From Cynocephalus volans (taxonomy: Eukaryota; Chordata; Mammalia; Dermoptera; Cynocephalidae), in the NCBI RefSeq assembly GCF_027409185.1, contig NC_084463.1, forward strand, positions 43,068,407-43,132,406: a DNA stretch of 64,000 nt, given 5' to 3'. Positions 24,077-33,430 of this stretch are shown piece by piece. Position 1 is the first letter of the stretch. The number at the start of each line of letters is the position of its first letter. The notes beneath the pieces were generated by a model. The model made no database searches, was not told the origin of the DNA, and saw nothing but the letters and a program-made list of their open reading frames with translations. Made by a program: the position numbers and the translations under genes.

Positions 24077-24600
24077 AGTTCACCCCTTGTCAACTTGGTG
24101 TCCATACTACCTCCTTAAATTACACTTAATTTTCAAGTAGTACATAACATAATAGTTTCACCTAACATGATACACTATCCTGCATAGGGATATATATGTG
24201 TAAGTAGTTCAGAAAATGCATAATATGATTTTGTAAGTATCAACTATTCTGATTTATCAGATTATCAACCATTGATACCATTCTTCACTTACAGTCATCT
24301 TTTCTATTTTTTTCTAATTACAAGGTTTTTCGTTTTATTATCTAAATTTTGATAAAGAAAAGATAAAGGCTTAGTCTGCCATGTTGATAAAATCCAAAGT
24401 CAGATGCCATAATCTCCTAATGTATGTCACATGCAACCTGATTTGTCTCTGAGTGGTAGGTACAGCAATTACAGTCATTTTCTCTTTCCCGTATCAGAGG
24501 ACTCTGAGATATAGGGTTTTCATAGGTTAACCCAAAGTCTCATTTTCTTTCATTATTTTTATATGTCAAATGCCATGAAAATTTAGAAACAGGAAATACT
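24077..24600 (-). mobile_element. ERVL-like internal remnant next to its LTR
   Basis: 'tcaccccttgtcaacttggt', 'attttgtaagtatcaactat' and 'aaaatccaaagtcagatgcc' are the segments that commonly adjoin MLT2-type LTRs. There is no open frame. The right limit is not defined. Confidence 0.6.
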
Positions 24601-24959
24601 TCAAATTATAAACAAATTTCTCTAACGGTAAAAATTATTAAAACAGACTAAAAAAGTAACTAATATATTAATATGCCTATATAAAGATATTAAATTAATT
24701 AAAATATTTATACAAAGAGTATCTCAGATCACTGCCACAGTCTACTAATTTTAATGAATTAATACGAATGCTTCACAAAAGCTTGCATAAAAATAGGAAA
24801 CACTTCGCAATTCATTCTTCTAGGACAATATTACCACAGTAAAGACCACATGAAAACATCACAAACAAATAAAACCAGAGAACATATCCCTCTTGAAGAT
24901 CGACTAAGAAATTTTAATACTGACATACTAAATCTAACAATGTATAAAAAGAATTATAA
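24601..24959. other. Unassigned AT-rich sequence
   Basis: No feature is recognised. It may contain further decayed retroelement sequence. Confidence 0.45.
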
Positions 24960-25052
24960 ACCATGACCATGCCACAGGTATGCAGTTTGTTTGTAGTATG
25001 TGTTCAGTCATATACACCACTTTCAGAAGTTTTCTCATTCTGTGTGTGTGTA

Positions 25053-25083
<31 letters not shown>

Positions 25084-25235
25084 TTTGTTAAGAAAACTTA
25101 ATATGGATATGTTTACCACCTTGATTGTGCTGAGGGTAGCATGGGTGTATGCATATGTCCAAACTGAAACTGTATATTTTAAACATGTATTTTGTGTATA
25201 AATTATTCCTCAATAAAGTTGTTAAAAACAATAAA
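24960..25235 (+). mobile_element. L1-type 3' end
   Basis: Ends with 'aaattattcctcaataaagttgttaaaaa', the usual 3' terminus of old L1/HAL1 elements (split here by two mutations), preceded by a TG microsatellite at 25041-25083. Confidence 0.65.
25041..25083. repeat. (TG)n microsatellite
   Basis: TG dinucleotides with interruptions at 'tatgtc'. Confidence 0.9.
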
Positions 25236-25289
25236 ATATATCATATTAAGAAAAGAAAATAAAAATCAAGATATAATACTATAAATCAA

Positions 25290-27000
25290 TGCACACACGC
25301 ACACACAAAATTGGTTAAATCCATTACCCTTTTATGAATAAAACCCTAAACAAACTAAGAATCAAAAGGAACTTCTACAAACTGACAAAGGGCATGTCCA
25401 GAAAGCTTACAGTAAACATCATACTTAATGGCAAAAGCAGAATGTTTTCCTCATAAGACTGGGAACAGACAGGAATATTCACTTTTACCCTCTCTATTCA
25501 ACATTTTACTGAAGGTATTTGCTAAAGAGATCAAGGATGAAAAATGAGGAAAAGGAATCTGCTTGCAAAGGAAAAAGTAAAAGTGCCTTTTAATACCCGA
25601 AATGTAATCCTGTATATGAAATAAATTCTGAAGCATTCACTAAGAACCCACTCAAAGTAATAAATAAATTTGACAATGTCACAGGATACAAAATCAAGAA
25701 GAAAAATCAATTGTTTCCATACACTACAAATGAATATCTCCAAAATGTGATTAAGGAAACAACAGCATTCAAAATAGCTTAAAAAATTTTGGAAAATTTT
25801 TTGGTAAATTTGCCCCAATTTTACAGTGAAAACTAATTGTGGGGAAAATAGGATAATTTAGTCAGGTTCCTTCCACTTAGGTCTGGTTGGGGGTTGAGCA
25901 GCACATTCTTAATTCTTTGTAAACAAGCTGTGTGTGGGTGGAGTTAGTGCACATGTGCACCAATGTATCTTTCTAGTTAATTGCTATTGTGTGTTCTTGA
26001 GTTTGTTAGCAGAGCTGGCCAGCAGAGCTTGCATCTAAAAATAGAGCATGTTCACTCTGCTTGCAGCTGCTCAGTTTTTCTTTAGACTTTGCCAGTAGCA
26101 GTTGAGTTTCAGAGTTTCTCTTTGTACTGCCTAGGTATTAGATGTGTGTGTGCTGAATAAAGACTGTTCCTTCTTCAACCAAGGCTCCAAGGACCTTTTT
26201 GCTGGTTACATAGCTCATACACCTGCATGTGAAGAGTTTGTGAATGGGCTCAAGGGGTCTGTGAGATCTAGACCCAACCCTAGCTCTACACTACTGAATA
26301 TAATAAAAAGGTATAAACATCATATTTTTAACAGACGTCTTATTCAAAAGACAAAATTCTCAGTAAGTATGAAAATGAGCTTAACTTTAATCATTATGGA
26401 AATGCAAATTAAAACTACAAAGAGATACTACTTCACAACTAGTGGAATGACCTAATCCAAGAACAAAAAACAGTAAATCAGGGATTTGGGGAATATCAAA
26501 CCCTCATACATTGCTGGCAGGAGTGTAAAATAGTGCAGCCACTGTCAAAAATAATTTTGTAGTTTCTCAAAATGTTTTATATGGAATTACCATATTGATA
26601 CTGTAGTTCCACTCCCAGTTTTTTTACGTAAGAGATAGGAAAACCTGTGTCCCCACAAAAGCTCACTATAAGCACTACTTATGTTGGCCAGAAATAAAAT
26701 AACCACAAATAGTGTCCCATGAATCAAAGGAAAAATAATATATGGTATATCTTATATCTTTATTCTAGAACACTATTCAGCAATCAAAATGGATTAAATA
26801 ATGGTGCGTGCTACCACAAGAGTGAAACTCAAAGCTGACAGAAAGAAACTAGACATGATAGACCATAGGCTGTGTGATTCCAACTGTGAGACATGTCCAG
26901 AAAAGATCAATCTCTAGGGACAGAGTGGACATTAGCAGTTGCCTAGGGCTGGAGAAATAACATATAAACAAAAAATAACAGTAAATTTGGGGGCGGGGGA
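25290..27000 (+). mobile_element. Old sense-strand L1, split by a solo LTR
   Basis: 25310-25832 is ORF2 reverse-transcriptase sequence ('aacatcatacttaatggcaa', 'ttcaacattttactgaaggt'). After the LTR at 25838-26290 the C-terminal ORF2 and 3' UTR follow (26296-26990: 'gaaatgcaaattaaaactac', 'acattgctggcaggagtgta'). All frames are broken. Sequence between the two parts of ORF2 is missing. Confidence 0.8.
25838..26290 (+). mobile_element. Solo LTR of the window's recurring ERV family
   Basis: 453 bases, TGTGGGGAAAATAGG...CTCTACA. It aligns along its length with the paired LTRs at 40131-40566 and 42669-43105, including 'tctaaaaatagagca', 'ttagatgtgtgtgtgctgaa', the AATAAA signal and 'caaggaccttttt'. 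The 5-base flanks are CTAAT (25833-25837) and CTACT (26291-26295), one mismatch, as expected of an old target duplication. It sits inside an older L1. Confidence 0.9.
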
Positions 27001-27019
27001 TTAATACACACGTGCTTAA

Positions 27020-27780
27020 CTTAAACAGATTATGGTTTCCTACCTCAGCAAACAGTATGGACTACAAGACACGGAATGTGCACCCAAGACGTGATTCCTG
27101 CAGCTCCGCAGGCTGGGTCCCCACCTGCAGGCTTCCCAGACGCCTCTGCAGGCCTGGAAGTGCCCGCGCATCTGGGACACCCGGTGAGCAGCAGCCGCGC
27201 CCGCAGCACCCACAGCGCTGCCCGCAGGGCCCAGTCCTTGCGAAGGCGCAGCAGAGCAGCGACAGTGGCGGGTCAGCGACTGGTGGTGGAGCCCATGAGT
27301 GGCGGTGGAAAGGGCCCTGCTGGCTACTGCCTGGCGCCATAGCCGGTTGCAGGGCCTGGGTGCGGGGCCCGGGCTTGGCACTGGTGGCCTGACTTCCTGG
27401 GCCTCGGTGCTCTCCCTTGAAGAGTGGACCCTCCTTGGTGGGGATGGCCTTGGGACCCTCTGCCACCTCCACGAAACTCTGTGGGCGCCTGACCCGGCCC
27501 TGGCCATCTGCTGGCAGAGGGACATAGAGCAGCCTCCCTACAGGGGGCGCGGTGGCCTGGGAGCTCTCCCGCATGTGGGCCTTGGAGGCAGCAGTGACAG
27601 GGAAATCAAGCCCCTGCCCCTGCGTCGGCCTCCAGCTGTGCAGCTGCTGCGGCCCAGCCCCCTGTAGCTGGAGGTGTTTGCCTTTCTCTATGACCGAATA
27701 GGGCGATGTGCAGCGTGTGAGGCATTGTTATAAAAAGCTTATGTGCTTTATTTAAATATTAAAATAAAAATAAAATGCTA
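27020..27780. other. GC-rich block of unknown origin
   Basis: An abrupt GC-rich island (about 27070-27670) in AT-rich DNA, with CpGs. Open frames run on both strands (plus 27299-27667; minus 27574-27062 and 27525-27040). I recognise none of the products. It could be a processed pseudogene of a GC-rich mRNA on the plus strand, since an A-rich tail-like 'attaaaataaaaataaaatg' lies at about 27759-27778, or a decayed CpG island. The overlapping frames are the normal effect of GC-rich sequence and do not show that it codes. Confidence 0.4.
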
Positions 27781-27916
27781 ACATGCTGCACAGTAGTAGG
27801 GATAATTACATAATAAAACCCACAAGTACCCATCAAAGGGCTTCAACACTTCCTTATTTTGCCATTAGTTCCAGCTACCAACTCCAGCAATCCTAGTGGT
27901 ATTTCAAAGCAAATGT

Positions 27917-27993
27917 GAGGGTACTCCAAAAGGTTCATGGAAAAGTAGAATTGAAATAATTTAAAAGTTTCATGAACTTTTGGAAGACTCCTC
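27917..27993. mobile_element. Short palindromic MITE (mariner-like)
   Basis: The left arm 'gtactccaaaaggttcatgg' is the reverse complement of the right arm 'ttcatgaacttttggaagac' with few mismatches, around a centre of about 20 bases. The 'caaaaagttcatgg' type arm is typical of mariner-derived MITEs in mammals. Confidence 0.6.
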
Positions 27994-28179
27994 ATAAACA
28001 CCACATACGATTTAGTTTGTAGATGTTTTCTTCCCTATTTCTAACAGATAAAAAAACAAAACTAATAAAAATGTCATTTTCATACCTAACAAAAGAAAGT
28101 TTTTTATTATCATACAGAAACTCTGTTCCACTGTTTTTTCTGATTGAAAATCTAGGGGTTTACAACCACCGTAGACTTT

Positions 28180-28753
28180 TGTTGGGAAAATAGAATAATT
28201 TAATCAGGCCCACTCACCTAGGGGCAGGTTGGGGGTGGTGCAGCATTCTTTGTGGGCAGGTGGTGTGTGGGTGGAGTTAGTGCGCCTGTGCAGCCCCGCC
28301 ACCTTGGCTGGAGTTTACTGCCTCCAGTGGCCACCGCGTCCTGTGGCCACTGCACTGTGTGGCCATGTTTTCCAACTTACAGCTTCAAAGGACCTGTTTT
28401 CTGGTTACTTAGCTCATAGACCTGCGTGTAAGGGGTCTGATGACCCAGCCTGGAGTGTGAGGGGTCTGGTGACCCAGCCTGGCATATGAGGGTGTCTGGG
28501 GACCCAGCCTGAAATGTGAGGGGTCTGGTGACCCAGCCTGGAGTGTGAGGGGTCTGGTGACCCAGCCTGGCATGTGAGGGGGTCTGGGGACCCAGCCTGG
28601 CATGTGAGGGGTCTGGTTACCCAGTCTGGTGTGTGAAGGGTTTTGTGACCCAGTCTGGAATGGGCTTGAGGGGTTTGTGAGCTCCAAACTCAGCCCTTGC
28701 TTGACCACTGGCCCAGTCATGGCAAGATTACTAGCAGGTAAAAGAGACTGACA
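28180..28753 (+). mobile_element. Diverged LTR of the recurring ERV family, repeat-expanded
   Basis: Opens TGTTGGGAAAATAGAATAA and follows the family through 'gtgggtggagttagtgcgc', then differs in R (the AATAAA-bearing segment is replaced). It rejoins the family at 'ggttacttagctcatagacc'. Near the 3' end the family's single 'gggtctgtga..gacccagcc' unit is amplified to about eight units (28430-28668). The 3' end is placed before the first PBS-like sequence and is uncertain. Confidence 0.75.
28430..28668. repeat. About 8-unit, 29-30 base minisatellite inside an LTR
   Basis: Units of the form 'ggtctggtgacccagcctgg' plus a variable 'agtgtgagg' or 'catgtgagg' are repeated about eight times, with the last two more diverged. 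The unit corresponds to a motif present once in the other LTRs of the family. Confidence 0.88.
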
Positions 28754-28850
28754 ACTGGCATGGTCCTGTAGTTTTACAATTGGCATCATGAACAGGATTA
28801 GTATCTCCACAATTGGCTATGTCAACAGGATTCTGAAATTAGCCAGAGCA
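28754..28850 (+). other. Primer-binding-site-like leader, apparently triplicated
   Basis: Three imperfect copies begin ACAACTGGCATGG (28751), ACAATTGGCATCATGAACAGG (about 28775) and ACAATTGGCTATGTCAACAGG (about 28808). In the provirus at 40131 the LTR end is followed by 'ACAGTTGGCATAGTCTGCAG'. A TGG directly after LTR ...CA is where the tRNA primer binds. Confidence 0.4.
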
Positions 28851-28854
28851 CCAC

Positions 28855-29045
28855 AACTTTGCGTGACCCATCCTAATACTTTATAAAAATATTTAGCCTG
28901 GACACTCAAAGTGACAAAATTGAAACTATAAGGTTTCCATACAGCAAATAAAACAATCAACAAAATAAAAAGGCAACCCAAAGAATGGGAGAAAATATTT
29001 TCAAGCCATACACCCGAGAGGGGGTTAATAAACAAAATACATAGG
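28855..29045 (+). mobile_element. L1 ORF2 fragment
   Basis: 'caaagaatgggagaaaatat' and 'gggttaataaacaaaatac' are L1 ORF2 C-terminal sequence in sense orientation. Confidence 0.7.
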
Positions 29046-31250
29046 GACTCACCAGTCCTGAGTCTTCAGGATGACCTAGAAGCATGTGGACCCAAGAAAG
29101 TTCTAGAACACCGGAGAACCAGATCCTGCATCTCCAGCACACCTGCAGAGCTTCCCTTCCTGCAGCTGTCACTCTCTGCAGCTCATCTGTGCTGCTTCCC
29201 TGGATGCCCTCCTGTAATAGCAGAGACCAACAGGGCACAGCAGAGACCACCAACCTCTGAGAAGAGAAAATGGCAGGTGAGGACAAGAGCAGCCCATTTA
29301 CAGAATGGATATTTCAATAAGGGCTCCTGGAAGATTCTCTGATCGAATGAGAGGGAGTCCTATAGGCCTCTATGATCAGATAATCCTTGATGGTCATCAA
29401 CCAATCAGAAAAGAAAGGCTTGAGGCTCTGCAAGTCTGGCCTGGTATGATCTGGAGGCTGTTCAGCTGTGAATGCTCTGGAGCTGGGTTTGCTTCTGCCT
29501 TTCAGCCACTACCTGAGGCTGTGAGGAGCAGCAAGCCAAGCATCCTTGTGCATTAGGCAGTGTGGCCATGGAGAGTTAGGCTCCAAACTGCACATCTACT
29601 GGCCTTAGTGACATTGGCATCTCTGTCTTCTTGTGGAGCAGAGCGATGGGCAGAATCCTGCCACTGGCATCACTGAAACTGTGCTGCATTTCTAAGCTCA
29701 GGGACATGGAACCAAAGGAGACAATGTGTAGGAATTTCACCTGGAGTTCTTAGATCAAACTGACCCAGAGGCAGATAATTATTAAGGTACAGAAGAAGGT
29801 GAGTCGCTGGTGGGAGAGACTCTCCAAGCAAAGAAGCACCCACTGGTTTGCCCCTGACTTTGATGACTTGCTGGACAAGGCTGATGTGGAAATGGAACTC
29901 AGAGCCAAGAAAGAGGAATGCCTAAATAAACTCAGTCTTGGAAGCCAAGGCTTCCCTGAAGCTCTTACAGGATTGAAGAAAGAAAATCTGTTCAGGTGGT
30001 TTTCTATCCAAAGTTCCCACTCTGTTTTCAGGGTTCTACTGCAGACACGCGCGAAAACCAACATAAGAACAGCTGGAGAGAAGCAATGATTTTGATGTCT
30101 ATTATAAAACAAACAGAGCCACCACTCGCTCTGACAAGTACACAAGTAACAGACTCAGCCAGTGCAGGAGAAGAAAGACAGAGGTATTTTTTCATGTTCA
30201 TGCACAGCTTCAGACAGAGTGCTGTGGGCATGCTTGGCCTCCTCTGATCAGGCCTATCGGATGTCTGCAGCTGCCACAGGCTGCATAGCCAGCAGCTGTG
30301 TCACTGCGGGTTTGGCCCACATTTATGTTCCCTCCTCACCCCTGCAGCCATTTGAGTTGGGAACCCTTTTAATGCCATTGTTTTGTAAATAATGTTTTAT
30401 CTTTCTTCAGTGTTGAAAATAGTTTTGATTTTAGCTAGAAGTGAAGTAATCATAGTGTTTTAATTTTCTGATTGGCTTCTCTTAAATCATTCTGTGCCTC
30501 TCCAGTGCTCACACTGTCAAGCACTGCATAACAGAGGTTTTAGGACAAAAGATGTCAGATGTAATGCATGGTCTCTAGCCCCACTCTATCTCAGAAATGT
30601 TTTGTCAGTTGCTGGTCTCCTTGATTTGCTTTTTCTTTTTATTAATTTAATTTTATCAATATACAATGTGGTTGATTTCTGTGTCCCTTTACCGAATCCT
30701 CCCTCTCCCTCCCCCTGCCCCTCCCTGCCCATCAACATCGTATCTGTTCATTTGTCTTAACAACTTCAAGGAATTGTGATTGTTGTGTCTTCTTCCTGCT
30801 CACCCCATTTGTTTGTGTATTTATTTATTTATTTTTAGCCCCCACAAATAAGTGAGAACATGTCATATTTCTCTTTCTGTATCTGACTTATATCACAATA
30901 TAATTTTTTCTAAGTCCATGTTGCTGCAAATGGCAGTATTTTCAACCACTTAATGCCTCCACAAGAAACAAGTAACCCATTCGGCACAGAATAGATTAGG
31001 TCCTACCTGAATGACTTTTACAGCCTCTCACAGAACAACATAGATTTGTTTTATGTTTTTGCTTTTGTTTTTCACAAGCAATAGCTGAAAAGAACAAATC
31101 CCAACCATGAGAATGGTCAGCACCTTGTAGGAACAGGGCACTGAAGAACTACCTCTGGCCTGTATGGAACAGACTGATGGGACGTGAGAGGGAATGGGGT
31201 GGGGCTGAGCCTTTTGCTGTCACTAACTGAACACACAGGGATCAACTTAT
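29046..31250 (+). pseudogene. Unidentified mRNA-like stretch, split by an L1 end
   Basis: About 1.9 kb of GC-moderate sequence, interrupted by an antisense L1 end at 30615-30942. The plus strand holds short open pieces in different frames (29799-30089 with WWERLSKQRSTHWFAPDFDD and ELRAKKEECLNKLSLG; 29996-30247; 30162-30392). The way one frame hands over to the next looks like a frameshifted coding sequence with a 3' UTR-like tail. I do not recognise a parent gene and see no poly(A) tail or target duplication. It may be a decayed retrocopy, a decayed gene, or neither. Confidence 0.3.
30615..30942 (-). mobile_element. Short L1 3' end, antisense
   Basis: Same 3' UTR as the insert at 4185-5499 ('tcaatatacaatgtggttga', a pyrimidine-rich tract and then 'ataagtgagaacatg'), truncated after about 310 bases at 'ggcagtattttc'. 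The poly(T) is short and interrupted. No target duplication was identified. Confidence 0.85.
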
Positions 31251-32026
31251 CATATTTCAAGAATTCATGCCACTTGAGTGCTACACTAAGACACTACAGT
31301 ATATTCAGGAATGCTACTGGGGGTAAAATAGCCTCACTGATAATTTAATTATTTGTTTAAAAATAAGTTTTACAAGAGTACTAGAAAGTAAAACTGTGAA
31401 ACTTATAGATGAGTATCGAACTGGCAAGAAACCATCTAAACATATTTTCAGTGGATCATTTTCTTTTGTGTCCAGCTTTACCAAGAGTGCTTTCAAAGGA
31501 CCACCATCTACAGCATATGTGTCTTCATAGAGTTTGTTTTCACAGTTTCTTTAATTTTTTTCTCTAAATTGTTACTACGCACAATGCATAGAAATACAGG
31601 CAAGCAGAAACATACCAAACTATTAAAGCAACATTAGCCTCATGAGGTGCTGTGAAGTCAAGGATTACTTCAAGTCATTCTGTCTCATTCGGGTCTTTCT
31701 TTCCTCTCCTATTTCATGATTACATCTGTTTTTCTCCTTTCTCTTAGTTTCTTCCTATCCCCTTTCTGTTTATCTTTCTTTTTAAAAAATACTGTTTCTA
31801 ACTGACAAGTGTATCATGACCCACAGATTGTACAAAACACAGGGATGCTGGAAGCCAGAGCAGCCTCCCTCCCACATTTCCGTGAGTTCTGTGGATAAAG
31901 GAAGCTCTGCTTCTCCAAAACACAGGGACCAGTCAGAACAGCAGATATGTACTGGAAATACCTGAAGACAGTATTTTATTGAGCTGTGTTGACTAAAGAT
32001 ACATTCATTAGTGCCACATTGAGTGT
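31251..32026. other. Unassigned sequence
   Basis: No gene or repeat is recognised. Confidence 0.5.
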
Positions 32027-32444
32027 TGTAGTGGATTGAATTATGTCCCCCACAAACTCACTGAAGTTTGAATTGTGTTCCCCAAGTTTTATGTGTTAGA
32101 AACTTAGCCCCCACTGTGACTGATAAGAGGGTGGGAAATCCTATTATGATAATTGAAAGGTGGAGCCTTGAAGAGGTGATTGGATTGTAGGACAATGCAG
32201 TAGTGAATGGATTAAAAATGGTGGTCAGGGGCGTGGTTCTGAGGGCTTTAAAAGAAGAAGAGTCTCTCTCAGCTCTCTCTGCTTCCACCATCTTGAAATG
32301 TGAGACCCCCTGGGTCACTGCCACCAACACCAGATGGATTTTGGACTTCACAGCCTCAGAAACTGTAAGCCATAAATTTCATTTTCTTTATAAATTACCC
32401 AGTTCCGTGTACTTTGTTATAAGCAACATAAACAGACTAATACA
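32027..32444 (+). mobile_element. MaLR-type solo LTR with perfect target duplication
   Basis: 418 bases, TGTAGTGGATTGAATTATG...CAGACTAATACA, flanked on both sides by AGTGT (32022-32026 and 32445-32449). Contains a TTTAAAAG box and 'gccataaatttcattttc' near the processing site. It is the best-preserved copy of the family also seen at 6730 and 61287. Confidence 0.93.
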
Positions 32445-32449
32445 AGTGT

Positions 32450-33430
32450 CCAGGTTCATTTTAGACCTTAAGTCTTTAGGTGTTTTATAAAAAGGCTTTG
32501 AAATTTGTAGAACTATAGAGTTTTAAGCTTTAAGGAATCTGCAATATTTCATATGCTATTAAAAATTATTTGTATTTTATTATTTCATAGATGTATTTTC
32601 ATTATCTTTTTTCTTTATACACATAAAAGTACTAAAATTGTTACTAACTTAACAATATTTTGTCTTACATTTACTTTAAAATGTGACCAGGATAACTTGA
32701 GTTGATAGTTTAAAATGAAAGGCAAATTAACGAGAATTGCTGAAGACTAGTGATGGTAACTTATGATGGATCTTAATATATGATTAATTCTGCTTTGTTA
32801 ATATTTAAATTTTTTTGTAATAACATAAATAATTTTAAATTTTCTGTGGGAGATGTCACATAATACACATTAGCCACTTAGCATAATGAAGAGGAAACAT
32901 ATCACACCTTGTAGTGACCAATTTTGAGGTGCAATATTTGATTTGTATGTCAAAGTTCATTGTGAATGAATAACCACAGTGCCTCTGTAGAATTGGGAAC
33001 AGTCTTCTAATAGTGCCTGCAGGTACAGACAGGGTACCACTAATAAACTATATCAGATTGCTTCTTTGAGTCATATTTAATAAAGGATACTCTTAACCCT
33101 GTGACAACACCATTACTTGCTTCTAACAGTCTGTGATTCAGAACAGTGTTCTGTAAGTATCATCGACTTCACTTCTCTGACCTGGTAAAATCAATCATCA
33201 TATCCTTGTCCATTCAACCCCCTTACAAGATTCTGAGGTTATTTTGCTTTGTTGTGTTTTGCTTTATTTTGCATGTGTAGCCACTTTAAATATGTTCATG
33301 TTACATCTATGTACTTGCCTCCACCCCTACCTTTAATATTCATTGAAATGGACAAGAAATAGATTTGGTTTTCAGTCTGTGACTTGGTTTTTGAAAGTCA
33401 GAGACAACTTTACTAATTTTTGCCATGTTT
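32450..33430. other. Unassigned AT-rich sequence
   Basis: No gene, RNA gene or firmly recognised repeat. Confidence 0.5.

Noticed and set aside
24601..24960. Continuation of the ERVL internal region
   Set aside because: No segment could be matched with confidence, so the call was stopped at 24600.
27040..27667. Long frames on both strands of the GC-rich block as a protein gene
   Set aside because: GC-rich DNA is poor in stops in all frames. None of the products is recognised and no promoter or splice context is seen.
28430..28668. CRISPR-like array
   Set aside because: Units are contiguous with no unique spacers, in a mammalian LTR. It is a minisatellite.
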